Part shown: in pieces, positions 18,178 through 26,818 of the stretch
Numbering within the stretch: the first letter of the stretch is position 1
Layout: each line of letters starts with the position of its first letter
Source: Paenarthrobacter sp. JL.01a
GTDB lineage: Bacteria; Actinomycetota; Actinomycetes; Actinomycetales; Micrococcaceae
Direction of reading: 5' to 3'
NCBI RefSeq assembly: GCF_025452095.1
Contig: NZ_CP104877.1
Span: forward strand, 620,001-684,000
DNA length: 64,000 nt
Notes under the pieces: model-generated
The model's input: only the letters and a program-made list of their open reading frames with translations
What the model was told of the DNA's origin: nothing
The model's database searches: none
Made by a program: the position numbers and the translations under genes

Positions 18178-18202
18178 GATCACTCTTGTGTTCGCAGTGA
18201 TC
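18178..18202. promoter_or_regulatory. Inverted repeat between tctC and the sensor kinase gene
   Basis: GATCACT and AGTGATC are separated by 11 bp in the 231-bp divergent gap. A smaller palindrome, CAACGTTG, lies at 18133-18140. Either could bind the response regulator encoded at 19925; this is positional inference. Confidence 0.45.
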
Positions 18203-18323
18203 TTTAAGTTCATTGCGTTCACGGTGGTGGAAGGTCCCCTGCGGCTCTGGGGTATAGTTCCGGTACGCCACGCGGAGCGCCCCTAACATGCTCCACTCTC
18301 TGGCACCACCAAAGGAATTTTCA

Positions 18324-19928
18324 GTGACTCGACTGGCTCGAAGAAGAGGCATGTCCCTTGCCGGGCAGTACCTTGTGCTGCAGTTGCTGATTGTCCTGGC
18401 CGTTCTGGTGGCGGTGGTGGCCATCTCCCTGGCGCAGTCTGCCGCAGCTTTTGAACGCACCGAGGGCCGCAGGGCACTGTCCGCTGCCGAAGCCCTGGGC
18501 AACAACCCCGCCGTGAGGGCTTTGCTCCCCACCGCCGAACCACGCGGAGGTTCGGCGCTCCCGGCCGTCGCTGAATCCGTCAGGACGGTCTCTGGTTCAG
18601 CCCACGTGGCCCTCGCCAAACTGGACGGCACCGTCATCACGGCCTCGGACCCTGGGTTGATTGGCCGGCCCTTGCCGCTGGGTGAGAGCAGGGTAATGGA
18701 AGGGCGGGCCTGGACCGGGGTCCTGCACGGCAACACCGGGGAAGTCCTCTCTGCCCACGTGCCGGTGATCGACGATTCCGGAGAAATGATCGGGATTGCC
18801 TCCATCAGCCGCAACTACCCCTCCACCCTGGAAAGGCTCGGCGACGCTGTCCCCAACCTTCTTACCTACCTTGGCGTGGCCAGTGTCCTCGGTGTGGCCG
18901 GCTCTCTTCTGCTGTCCCGGCGCGTCAAACGGCAGACCCTCGGCATGGAGCCACGGGAAATCACCGGGCTGGTTGAGAACCGGGAAGCCATGCTGCAAGG
19001 CCTCAAGGAAGGCGTGGTGGCGTTGGACCCGCACGAACGGATCACCGTGGCGAACCAGAGCGCCCGCCAACTGCTTGGATTACCCGACGATTGCGTGGGC
19101 AAGAAGCTCCGTTCCCTTCCTGTGGATCCGGCGTTGAAAGTGGTGCTGACCCGTGAACAGTCGGACCCTGACCAACTGGTACTGGTGGGGGAGCGGCTGG
19201 TGGTGATGAACCGCGTGGCCCTCCGTTCCCACGGGCGCGACATCGGATCCGTGACTACCCTGAGGGACCGCACCGAGTTGTCGTCCCTCGAGAGTGAACT
19301 CGGCGCCACCCGCACAGTCACGGACACCTTGCGGGCGCAGGCCCACGAGTTCGCCAACCAGCTCCACGTCATCTCCGGCCTGATCCAGATCGGCGAGTAC
19401 GATTCCGTGGTGCAGTTCGTCAACGGCGCCACCGTGGAACGAACCCGCCTCAACGACGATGTGACCCGCCGGATCGAGGACCCGGCGCTCGCAGCCCTGC
19501 TGATCGCGAAGGCCAGCCTGGCTACCGAACGCGGCGTCGAGCTGAAGCTGGACCCGCGGTCCGCGCTTCCTCGCGTCAAGGATGAACTTTCGCGGGACAT
19601 TACCACTGTGGTGGGCAACCTGGTGGATAACGCGTTCGACGCCGTCACTGGCCTTCCCGGGGCATCGGTCAGTGTGCTGGTGGTGGACTCGCCCGACGAC
19701 GTGGTGGTGACTGTCCAGGACAATGGACCCGGTGTGCCTTCCGGTTCTGCCGAGAACATCTTCCAGCAGGGCTACTCCACCAAGGAGCGGGGGCCCGGTG
19801 ACGCGAGGGGTTTCGGCCTGGCGCTGTCCAGGGTTATCTGCCGGCGCAGCGGCGGCGACCTGACCGTGGCAAACGACGATGGTGCAGTGTTCACCGCACG
19901 ATTCAGCAAAGGGGCATCGCAACCGTGA
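18324..19928 (+). CDS. CitA/DcuS-type sensor histidine kinase
   Basis: 534 residues. One membrane segment near residues 15-40, an extracytoplasmic PAS-like sensor to about 175 (with the GxVxSAHVPV-like blocks typical of carboxylate sensors), a second membrane segment, a cytoplasmic PAS domain, then the His box AQAHEFANQLH with His341 and N (NLVDNAFDAV) and G boxes (DNGPGVP, GFGLALSR). The GTG start at 18324 has AAAGGAA seven bases upstream. It likely senses a di- or tricarboxylate and controls the divergent tct operon. Its stop overlaps the response-regulator start by four bases. Confidence 0.9.
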   Translation: MTRLARRRGMSLAGQYLVLQLLIVLAVLVAVVAISLAQSAAAFERTEGRRALSAAEALGNNPAVRALLPTAEPRGGSALPAVAESVRTVSGSAHVALAKLDGTVITASDPGLIGRPLPLGESRVMEGRAWTGVLHGNTGEVLSAHVPVIDDSGEMIGIASISRNYPSTLERLGDAVPNLLTYLGVASVLGVAGSLLLSRRVKRQTLGMEPREITGLVENREAMLQGLKEGVVALDPHERITVANQSARQLLGLPDDCVGKKLRSLPVDPALKVVLTREQSDPDQLVLVGERLVVMNRVALRSHGRDIGSVTTLRDRTELSSLESELGATRTVTDTLRAQAHEFANQLHVISGLIQIGEYDSVVQFVNGATVERTRLNDDVTRRIEDPALAALLIAKASLATERGVELKLDPRSALPRVKDELSRDITTVVGNLVDNAFDAVTGLPGASVSVLVVDSPDDVVVTVQDNGPGVPSGSAENIFQQGYSTKERGPGDARGFGLALSRVICRRSGGDLTVANDDGAVFTARFSKGASQP

Positions 19929-20593
19929 TAAAGGTATTGATCGTTGACGACGACTTCATGGTGGCCAAGGTCCATGCCGGGTTTATCCAGCGAAGCCCCG
20001 GCTTTGGGGTGGTGGGAGTTGCCCACACGGGAGCGCAAGCAGTCCTCGAAACACGACGGTTGCAGCCGGACCTGGTGCTCCTGGACATCCATTTGCCCGA
20101 CATCAATGGGCTGGACCTCATGCACCAGCTGCGGGATGTTGCCCCGGACCTGGACGTGCTGGTGATCAGTGCCGCCCGCGAGGTGGAGACGGTGCGCAAA
20201 GCCCTTCGCGGCGGGATTGTCCATTATCTGATCAAGCCGTTCTCCCAATCCGATCTCCAGGAACGGTTGGAGCACTACCTCAGTGCCTACCAAGGGCTGG
20301 ATGCTTCCAAGCACGAGGCCGAACAGTCCGACGTCAACAGGGTTTTCGGCTTGAGTGTCTCCGAGCGTTCGCTGCCGAAGGGTTGCAGCGTGGAGACGCT
20401 GGAACTGGTCGAGTCCGCTTTGAAATCAGCCCCGGGCGATCTTTCCGCGGCCGAGCTCGCCGGACAGCTCGGAACCTCCAGGGTCAGCGCCCGTCGCTAC
20501 CTTGAATACCTCCACGACGAAGGCGCGCTGGACGTGAGACTCAAGTACGGCGTCGGGCGTCCTGAAAGGCGCTATGTGCTGAAGGGGCGGTGA
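19925..20593 (+). CDS. CitB/DcuR-type response regulator
   Basis: 222 residues. The receiver domain shows the acidic pocket Asp8-Asp10, the phospho-acceptor Asp54 in LLDIHLPD and Lys104 in LIKPF. The C-terminal part (LSAAELAGQLGTSRVSARRYLEYL) is the CitB-type helix-turn-helix. GTG start overlapping the kinase stop. It is the expected activator of tctC-tctB-tctA-usp in response to the carboxylate sensed by its partner. Confidence 0.92.
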   Translation: MIKVLIVDDDFMVAKVHAGFIQRSPGFGVVGVAHTGAQAVLETRRLQPDLVLLDIHLPDINGLDLMHQLRDVAPDLDVLVISAAREVETVRKALRGGIVHYLIKPFSQSDLQERLEHYLSAYQGLDASKHEAEQSDVNRVFGLSVSERSLPKGCSVETLELVESALKSAPGDLSAAELAGQLGTSRVSARRYLEYLHDEGALDVRLKYGVGRPERRYVLKGR

Positions 20594-20624
20594 CCCGCTC
20601 AGATCAGACCCAGCTCGGCTTCGA

Positions 20625-20646
20625 GGTACCGAATTGGTACCATAAT
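20625..20646 (+). promoter_or_regulatory. Toxin-antitoxin promoter with embedded operator
   Basis: GGTACC-GAATT-GGTACC (20625-20641) runs straight into CATAAT (20641-20646), a five-of-six match to a -10 box. The antitoxin ATGs follow at 20650 and 20656, so the transcript would be leaderless or nearly so. RHH antitoxins usually repress their own promoter through such short repeats. Confidence 0.6.
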
Positions 20647-20649
20647 CCC

Positions 20650-20856
20650 ATGGCTATGAATCTGCGTGTCCCCGAAGACCTGGATCGCCGGCTGGAAAAG
20701 TTGGCCGCTGAGGAACACACGTCCAAGTCCGCGCTCCTGTTGCAGGGCGCAGAGTTGGTGCTGCAGCGACATGCGCGTCGACGCGAAATCAGTGAAGGTC
20801 TCGATTTCGTGATGAGCCACGATGCTGAGCTGCTGACTCGGCTCGAGGACGCGTGA
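20650..20856 (+). CDS. Ribbon-helix-helix antitoxin of a Doc-type toxin-antitoxin pair
   Basis: 68 residues (66 if the second ATG at 20656 is used). The N-terminus MNLRVPEDLDRRLEKLAAEE is a typical RHH strand-helix that binds DNA as a dimer; the remainder is charged and probably binds the toxin. The frame is open further upstream to 20590, but the -10 box at 20641 and the RHH fold argue for the ATG at 20650 or 20656. No Shine-Dalgarno is visible. Its stop overlaps the toxin start by four bases. Confidence 0.8.
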   Translation: MAMNLRVPEDLDRRLEKLAAEEHTSKSALLLQGAELVLQRHARRREISEGLDFVMSHDAELLTRLEDA

Positions 20857-21224
20857 CAGCGTACCTCGACATCGAAGACGCTCTTCAGGTGGTTGATCGC
20901 TACGGCTTCCATGTCCGCGACGTTGGTCTGCTGGCCTCCGCGCTGGCCAGACCGGCGACAACCGTCATGGGAGCGGAGGCCTACCCTGATCTTGCAATGA
21001 AGGCAGCTGCCCTATTGGAGTCCGTCGCCCGGTTCCACCCACTTATCGACGGCAACAAGCGGACTGCGTGGACGCTCATGGTGCTATTGCTTTGGATCAA
21101 CGGATACAGGCATGACTTCCCCACAGATAAGGGCTTTGACCTAGTGGTTGGAGTCGCCGCGGGCACCATTGAACTGCAGGATTCAGCGGCCGAGATCACT
21201 CGGTACTTGGCGCCGCGCCCTTAA
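20853..21224 (+). CDS. doc: Doc/Fic-fold toxin (death-on-curing family)
   Basis: 123 residues matching the compact Doc subfamily of the Fic fold. The active-site loop is HPLIDGNKRTAW (His62 to Trp72), with the catalytic His and the anion-binding GNKR intact, so the toxin looks functional. Doc proteins act on translation by phosphorylating EF-Tu; this activity is assumed from family, not shown here. GTG start within the antitoxin stop. The stop shares TTAA with the convergent UPF0303 gene. Confidence 0.88.
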   Translation: MTAYLDIEDALQVVDRYGFHVRDVGLLASALARPATTVMGAEAYPDLAMKAAALLESVARFHPLIDGNKRTAWTLMVLLLWINGYRHDFPTDKGFDLVVGVAAGTIELQDSAAEITRYLAPRP

Positions 21225-21697
21225 ACCCCCACCGTCTTCAGGTAGCTCCGGATCCCGTCCACCACGAGCTGATGATCCTCGTCGGAGCTCAGACCGGACA
21301 CCGTCACAGCCCCGATCACCCCTGCACCACGCACGCGGAGAGGGAAGGATCCACCCGCCAACGTGTAGTCCTCGTGGGCCAGCCAACCTCCACCCACCGG
21401 GCTGTGGCCCCGGGTCGCGAATTCCTCTGAAAGCAAGGCAGTACTGTGTTCAAAGCGCAGCACGGAGGCGGATTTTCGGCGGATCCATTCTTCCTGGTCG
21501 GACGTAGCGCCGGGCAGGACGCAGCGGAAGAGCACGATGTTGTGGCGGCGGATGTCGATGGCAACCCCGAACCCGGAAGCGATGGCGTGGTTGGCGATCA
21601 GGGAACCGAGCCGCCAGGCGTCATGGTGATCGAATGAAGCGAAGACCAGCTCTTCTTCCTGCTGCCGGAGTTCAGTGAGGCGCGGGGAATCAGTCAT
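21221..21697 (-). CDS. UPF0303 / GlcG-HbpS-like small protein
   Basis: 158 residues with the fold signature of the UPF0303 family (related to HbpS/GlcG): SGFGVAIDIRRHNIVLFRCVLPG in the middle and LAGGSFPLRVRGAGVIGAVTVSGL near the C-terminus. Family members have been linked to heme binding or degradation, but many sit in sugar-catabolic operons with no known activity. I start at the ATG at 21697, which overlaps the end of the Gfo gene by eight bases. It is the last gene of the 31150-to-21221 leftward cluster, so an accessory role in that pathway is the contextual guess. Confidence 0.8.
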   Translation of the reverse strand: MTDSPRLTELRQQEEELVFASFDHHDAWRLGSLIANHAIASGFGVAIDIRRHNIVLFRCVLPGATSDQEEWIRRKSASVLRFEHSTALLSEEFATRGHSPVGGGWLAHEDYTLAGGSFPLRVRGAGVIGAVTVSGLSSDEDHQLVVDGIRSYLKTVGV

Positions 21698-22721
21698 TGT
21701 CGTCTCCCTCCCCGACAGCGTCCGCCTCGTAGCGGAGCCCGATCTGCCGCCGTATCCCATCCATGGCAGCCATGATGGCAACGCTCTCGCCCGGGGGCAA
21801 GATAGTTCCGGCGGTGGAACCTTCCCGGACCAGTCGTTCCAATTCCGCGGCTTGGTACTGCATTCCCCGGCTGTTCACTGGCTGGTCGTACCGCTCAACG
21901 ACGCTGCCATCCACCGCGTGGACCGTGAACGGAACGGGGTTGTACCAAGTGTGCTCGACGTCGATCCAGCCTTCGGTGCCGATCACCATGGCCCGGTTGG
22001 CGCTTGCTGCGTCAAGTTCGCAGTCGACGATTGCCTGCGCGCCGCCGTCGTAATCGAAAATCGCCGCTGTTTGGCGGTCCACCCCGGTGGCCGTCATTGA
22101 CGCGCTGGCGTGGATGGCGGACGGTGCGCCGAGGATGTCGAACGCGAAGGAGATGGGATAGATGCCAAGGTCCAGCAGCGCGCCGCCGCCTAGGGCGGGA
22201 TCGTTGAGGCGGTGTGCAGGGTCCTTGGGCAGGCTCTGGTTGTGGCTGGCCACCACCTTGCGGACTTCGCCGATGGTGCCTGCGGCGATGATTTCCCGGA
22301 GACGGATCATGTGCGGCAGGAAACGCGTCCACATGGCTTCCAGTGCGACGAGCCCTTTGGAGGCAGCGAGCTCAACGATTTCCTGTGCTTCGCGGGCGTT
22401 CATCGTAAACGACTTCTCCACCAGCACGTGCTTGCCCGCGTTGAGCGCCAGGAGCGCGTTGGCGTGGTGCATGGGGTGTGGCGTGGCGATGTAGACCACG
22501 TCCACCAAGGGATCCGCCACCAGCTCTTGATAGCTGCCGTGCGCCGTTGCCACGCCGTACTGCTCCGCGAAGGCCCGGCTGGTATCCAACGACCGCGAAC
22601 CGACAGCCTGCACTGTGAAGCCGTTGTCCTTCAAGTCCTGCGTTTGAAGTCCAGCGATGAATCCGGTGCCGAGGATTCCCCAGCGGATGGTGCCGTCGGA
22701 AGTGCCATTGCTAAGCGTCAC
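21690..22721 (-). CDS. Gfo/Idh/MocA-family oxidoreductase (third of three in the cluster)
   Basis: 343 residues. The N-terminal Rossmann fold starts WGILGTGFIAG, and EK in GKHVLVEKSF is the usual catalytic Lys block, followed by the alpha/beta C-terminal domain. The family oxidises or reduces sugars and polyols with NAD(P). I use the GTG at 22721, with AAAGGACC upstream, and not an upstream ATG lacking a ribosome site; the gene then overlaps the propeller gene by 11 bases. It is the most divergent of the three oxidoreductases here. Confidence 0.87.
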   Translation of the reverse strand: MTLSNGTSDGTIRWGILGTGFIAGLQTQDLKDNGFTVQAVGSRSLDTSRAFAEQYGVATAHGSYQELVADPLVDVVYIATPHPMHHANALLALNAGKHVLVEKSFTMNAREAQEIVELAASKGLVALEAMWTRFLPHMIRLREIIAAGTIGEVRKVVASHNQSLPKDPAHRLNDPALGGGALLDLGIYPISFAFDILGAPSAIHASASMTATGVDRQTAAIFDYDGGAQAIVDCELDAASANRAMVIGTEGWIDVEHTWYNPVPFTVHAVDGSVVERYDQPVNSRGMQYQAAELERLVREGSTAGTILPPGESVAIMAAMDGIRRQIGLRYEADAVGEGDDND

Positions 22722-23610
22722 GTGGTTGGTCCTTTGCTGGGTCAGTAAGCGGGTACGCCACAATCGCAAAGCACGCGGAATCCGGCGACCAGCTGTTGAC
22801 GTTGAGGGTACCTTGACCGCCGGAAAGTGGCCACGTCCTCAGCGGGGCAGCCCAGTTTTCGGTCGAAACAAGCACGACGTCGACAGGCAAGTCAGCGGGG
22901 TGGCCTACGGTTCCGGCGGGGAACCGGATGTAGCTGGCATGACGGCCATCGGGGGAGAGGTGCGGGAACCAGTCGACTGATCCAGACTGCAGCAGCTGCT
23001 CGAAATCGCTGCCATCCGTGCGGACGCGGGCAAGTTGGGCGTGGCCTTTGGTCGAGCCGAAGGATTCAGTGTTCAGGTACAGCCATGCACCGTCAGGCGA
23101 GTACTCCGGCCCGTCGCAGTGGCCCGGACCGACGTCGATGGGGGCGCCAGCACCGCCGTCGGACGCCATGACCATGAGGCGACCGGGCCGCGTAAAGTCA
23201 CCACCCTCGATACCGACGTAGGCGAGTTCTTTGCCGTCCGGGCTTACTCCGTGGAGGAAGTGGAAGTAGCCGTCGTCCTTGGTGATGCGCGTGGCGGCGC
23301 CGCCCTCCAACGGGGCGTGGTAGATGTGGCCGTCGTTGGCCGAGAGGAAGATGCCTTCGCCCTCGGGATCCAGGACGTGGTCGTTGTTGAGGTCCGGGAT
23401 GCCAGTGAGCGGGATTTCCGTCAGCTGCGCGGAGTCAACGTCCAGCTTCCAGAGCTTCCCGTCCCCGTTCAGGATCAGGGACTGCCCGTCAAGGGTCCAA
23501 TTGGGGGCTTCAAGGAGGATGTCCCCGGTGCTGTAAAGGAGTTCGCTGCGGCTGGAGACCGACGCGATCCGCACCTCGCAGCGTTGTCCTGTTTGCAAGG
23601 TGCGGATCAC
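22711..23610 (-). CDS. TolB/PD40-type beta-propeller protein
   Basis: 299 residues built from WD40-like PD40 repeats: APNWTLDGQSLIL, HGVSPDGKELAYVG, GPEYSPDGAWLYLN, FPHLSPDGRHASYIR and NSWSPDSACFAIV mark successive blades. No signal peptide is seen. Such propellers occur in TolB, prolyl-oligopeptidases and oligogalacturonate-lyase-like enzymes; no active site could be assigned. The GTG at 23610 is chosen because AAAGGAG lies six bases upstream; a GTG at 23628 has no ribosome site. Repeat family A copy 3 sits just before it. Confidence 0.75.
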   Translation of the reverse strand: MIRTLQTGQRCEVRIASVSSRSELLYSTGDILLEAPNWTLDGQSLILNGDGKLWKLDVDSAQLTEIPLTGIPDLNNDHVLDPEGEGIFLSANDGHIYHAPLEGGAATRITKDDGYFHFLHGVSPDGKELAYVGIEGGDFTRPGRLMVMASDGGAGAPIDVGPGHCDGPEYSPDGAWLYLNTESFGSTKGHAQLARVRTDGSDFEQLLQSGSVDWFPHLSPDGRHASYIRFPAGTVGHPADLPVDVVLVSTENWAAPLRTWPLSGGQGTLNVNSWSPDSACFAIVAYPLTDPAKDQPRDA

Positions 23611-23636
23611 GGTGGGCTCCTTTGCCACTTGTGATG

Positions 23637-23701
23637 GGAGTTTTTGTACAGATAACGCCCTAAAGAAGGCTTCTAAAGGGCGTTATCTGTACAAAAACTC
23701 C
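23637..23701. repeat. Palindromic intergenic repeat, family A copy 3
   Basis: Same outer arms as copies 1 and 2 (GGAGTTTTTGTACAG and its complement), with a changed inner part (ATAACGCCCTAAAG...). The inner changes are compensated on both arms, so the stem is kept. It lies 13 bp after the stop of the isomerase gene at 23715. Confidence 0.9.
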
Positions 23702-23714
23702 GGAGGGGGAGGGG

Positions 23715-24713
23715 TTAGTCCTGGCTGAAGGCGGCGTCGAAGCTGGTCTGCGACGCCGGGAAGTCGAACTTCTTCAGCGCGGCGAGGGCTTCGGGGGCGC
23801 CGTGGAGGCGGTCCATGCCGGCGTCTTCCCATTCGATGCTGATGGGTCCGTCGTAGCCAATGGCGGTGAGTGCACGGAAGGAGGCTTCCCAGGGCACGTC
23901 GCCGCGTCCGGCGGAGACGAAGTCCCAGCCGCGGCGGGGATCGCCCCAGGCCAGGTGCGAGCCGAGAACCGTGTTGCGACCGGTCTGGCGGACCTTGGTG
24001 TCCTTGCAGTCCACGTGGTAAATCCGGTCCTTGAAGTCCCAGATGAAGGAGACGGGATCGATGCCCTGCCACATCATGTGGGAGGGGTCCCAGTTGAGGC
24101 CGAAGGCTTCGCGGTGGCCGATCGCCTCAAGGGTGCGGACCGTGGTCCAGTAGTCGTAGGCGATCTCGGAAGGGTGTACTTCGTGGGCAAACTTCACACC
24201 GCATTCGTCGAAGACGTCCAGGATGGGGTTCCAGCGGTCGGCGAAGTCCTGGTAGCCGGCTTCGATGACCTTCTCGGGGACGGGCGGGAACATGGCCACG
24301 TACTGCCAGATCGAGGAGCCGGTGAACCCGACAACGGTGTCCACGCCGAGCGCCTTGGCAAGGCGGGCAGTGTGCTTCATTTCCTCGGCGGCGCGCTGGC
24401 GGACGCCTTCGGGGTCGCCGTCGCCCCACACTTTGGAACCGACGATTGCTTCATGGCGGAAGTCGATCGGGTCATCGCAGACGGCCTGGCCCTTGAGGTG
24501 GTTGGAGATCGCCCAGACCTTGAGGTTGTACTTCTCCAACACGGCAAGCTTGGACTCGACATAGCCAGGCTCATCCCAGCGCCAGGCGTCGAGGTGGTCT
24601 CCGGAGACGGCGATTTCCAGGCCGTCGTAGCCCCAGCCCGAGGCGAGTTTGGCGACTTCCTCGAACGGGAGGTCGGCCCACTGGCCGGTGAACAGGGTGT
24701 ACGGGCGTGGCAT
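23715..24713 (-). CDS. Sugar phosphate isomerase/epimerase-type TIM barrel protein
   Basis: 332 residues with the xylose-isomerase-like TIM barrel. Metal-ligand blocks are visible: FAHEVHPSEIAYDYW (Glu and His), FGLNWDPSHMMWQG (Asp-His), IYHVDCKD and the terminal ISIEWED. Family members isomerise or cleave sugars and inositol derivatives with Mn or Zn. It starts 2 bp after the upstream Gfo/Idh/MocA gene, a pairing seen in inositol and 3-keto-sugar pathways. The product is unknown. Confidence 0.88.
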   Translation of the reverse strand: MPRPYTLFTGQWADLPFEEVAKLASGWGYDGLEIAVSGDHLDAWRWDEPGYVESKLAVLEKYNLKVWAISNHLKGQAVCDDPIDFRHEAIVGSKVWGDGDPEGVRQRAAEEMKHTARLAKALGVDTVVGFTGSSIWQYVAMFPPVPEKVIEAGYQDFADRWNPILDVFDECGVKFAHEVHPSEIAYDYWTTVRTLEAIGHREAFGLNWDPSHMMWQGIDPVSFIWDFKDRIYHVDCKDTKVRQTGRNTVLGSHLAWGDPRRGWDFVSAGRGDVPWEASFRALTAIGYDGPISIEWEDAGMDRLHGAPEALAALKKFDFPASQTSFDAAFSQD

Positions 24714-24715
24714 GG

Positions 24716-25918
24716 TCAGGCTCCTTCGATAGGGGTGTTGATTGGTTTGGGGGACAGTTGGATCAGTGAGCTTTTAGCGGCCGCAGACTCTTCGACGGCG
24801 GCCAGGATGTGCTGGACGTTCAGGCCCTCCTCGAACGACGGCGACGGCTGGCTTCCGTCGTGGATGGCGGTCAGGAAGTCGCGGATCTGGTGCGTGAAGG
24901 TGTGTTCCCAGCCGATGATGTGCCCTTGCGGCCACCATGCTTCAAGGTACGGGTGCCCGGGCTCGTTGACCAGGATCCGGCGGAAGCCCTGCTCCCGCAC
25001 CGGAACTGTCGAGTCCAGGAAGCCGAGCTCGTTCAATGCCTCGAGGTCGAAGAGGATGGTGCCCTTGTCGCCGTAGATCTCGAGGGTGAGGGAGTTCTTC
25101 CGGCCGGTGGCCACGCGGCTGACTTCCACTGAGGCGATTGCTCCGGAGGCGAGGGTCAGCGTGGCCCAAGCGGCGTCGTCGACCGTTACTTCTTCCAGCC
25201 CCGCGTCGCCGGGGCGGCGGTCTACGAAGGTCTGCAGGCGGCCGGAGACCTCGGTGACGGCATCGCCGAGGAGGTAGAGGACCTGGTCGATGGCGTGCGA
25301 GGCGATGTCGCCGAGCGCGCCGGAGCCCGCGGTTTCCTTACGGAGCCGCCAGGTCATGGGGGATTCTGCGTCGGAGAGCCAGTCCTGCAGGTAGGCGGCG
25401 CGGATATGGCGGACGGTGCCGAGGCGACCCTCGGCAATCAACTCGCGGGCGAGGGCGAGCGCGGGGACCCGGCGGTAGTTGAAGCCGATCATGGACTGGA
25501 CGCCACGTTTGCGGGCTTTGGCAGCGGCGGCGGTCATGAGCTCGGCTTCACCCAGTGTGTTGGCCAGCGGCTTCTCCACCAGGACATGTTTGCCGGCTTC
25601 CAGGGCGGCGATGGCGATCTCGGCGTGCATCCAACCGGGTGCGCAGATATCGATGATGTCGATGTCCTCGCGCTCGATGACTTCACGCCAGTCTGTGGCC
25701 GATTCGGCCCATCCGTACTTGGCGGCGGCTTCGGCCACCTGGGTGGCGTCCCGGCCCACCAGCACTTTCTGCTCGAAGGCCGGGACGTCGAAGAAACTGG
25801 CCACGTTCCGCCACGCATTCGAGTGGGCCTTCCCCATGAAGGCGTAACCGATGGCGGCCACGCCGAGGGGGCGGTCGGTGTTGTCCTTCGACAGTGCGGG
25901 CGTCTGCGCCGTGTTCAT
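24716..25918 (-). CDS. Gfo/Idh/MocA-family oxidoreductase
   Basis: 400 residues. Rossmann motif GVAAIGYAFMGKAHSNAW near residue 20, GKHVLVEKPLANTLGEAE near 110 with the catalytic Lys, and the C-terminal sheet domain ending in the usual HTFTHQIRDFL block. NAD(P)-dependent oxidation of a sugar or inositol is expected. It lies between the permease genes and the paired isomerase gene, which follows after 2 bp, and its length is on the long side for the family. Confidence 0.9.
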   Translation of the reverse strand: MNTAQTPALSKDNTDRPLGVAAIGYAFMGKAHSNAWRNVASFFDVPAFEQKVLVGRDATQVAEAAAKYGWAESATDWREVIEREDIDIIDICAPGWMHAEIAIAALEAGKHVLVEKPLANTLGEAELMTAAAAKARKRGVQSMIGFNYRRVPALALARELIAEGRLGTVRHIRAAYLQDWLSDAESPMTWRLRKETAGSGALGDIASHAIDQVLYLLGDAVTEVSGRLQTFVDRRPGDAGLEEVTVDDAAWATLTLASGAIASVEVSRVATGRKNSLTLEIYGDKGTILFDLEALNELGFLDSTVPVREQGFRRILVNEPGHPYLEAWWPQGHIIGWEHTFTHQIRDFLTAIHDGSQPSPSFEEGLNVQHILAAVEESAAAKSSLIQLSPKPINTPIEGA

Positions 25919-25978
25919 TGTGATGCTCCTAGATAAGGGTCCGGTGGACAGTGCCCGGAGGCGTGATGTGCTCGGCAG

Positions 25979-26818
25979 TTACTTGACTGCGCCCGCTGAA
26001 AGGCCTGCGACAAGGTGCCTCTGGACCAGGATGAATCCGATGAGGACCGGCAGGCTGACCACCACGGAGGCGGCCATGAGCTGGTTCCAGAACACATCGG
26101 ACTCGCTGGCATAGGCCTTCAAACCAAGGGACAGAGTCTTGGTGGACTCATTGGTAAGGACCGAGGCAAACAGCACTTCACCCCACGCCGAGATGAATGA
26201 GTAGACGGCCACCGCGATGATGCCCGGCTTGGCGACCGGGAGGATGACGCGGAAGAGTGCGCCCATGCGGCCCGTGCCGTCAATCATGGAGGCTTCCTCC
26301 AACTCCTTGGGGATGGAAGCGAAGTACCCGCTCAGCATCCAGATGGCGAACGGCAAGGTGAACGTCATGTACGTGATGATCAAGCCGAGGTAGGAGCCCT
26401 GGAGCTGAAGGCCGGTGATGTTCCGGATCTGGGTGAAGATCAGGTAGAGCGGCAACAGGAACAGGATGCCGGGGAACATCTGGGTGGACAGGACCGTGAG
26501 GCTGAAGGCGCGCTTGCCCTTGAACGGCAACCTCGCGATCGCGTACGCGGCCAGCACCGCGACGGTGACGGAGCACGCCGTGGCAGCAATGGTGATGATG
26601 AGGCTGTTCTGGAAGTACTTCGCAAGCGGCACTGTGGTCCAGATATCAAAGTACGGAGCAAGGGTGATCTCGCGCGGAATCCACTGGAACAGCCCGGCGA
26701 CGTCCTTCAAGGGTTTGATGGACGTTGAAACCACCACGAAGAGTGGTATTGCGACCCAGAGGGAGAGGACGGTCAGGACCACGTTCCTCAGGATCCGGAA
26801 CTTACGGGTCTCAATCAT
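25979..26818 (-). CDS. ABC sugar transporter permease, MalG type
   Basis: 279 residues, about six membrane segments, with the EAA loop LEEASMIDGTGRMGALFRVI. It overlaps the MalF-type gene by eight bases and completes a CUT1 importer with the lipoprotein at 27881. No ATPase gene is in the window, so the importer must borrow a shared ATPase of the MsmK type; this is inference. Confidence 0.92.
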   Translation of the reverse strand: MIETRKFRILRNVVLTVLSLWVAIPLFVVVSTSIKPLKDVAGLFQWIPREITLAPYFDIWTTVPLAKYFQNSLIITIAATACSVTVAVLAAYAIARLPFKGKRAFSLTVLSTQMFPGILFLLPLYLIFTQIRNITGLQLQGSYLGLIITYMTFTLPFAIWMLSGYFASIPKELEEASMIDGTGRMGALFRVILPVAKPGIIAVAVYSFISAWGEVLFASVLTNESTKTLSLGLKAYASESDVFWNQLMAASVVVSLPVLIGFILVQRHLVAGLSAGAVK

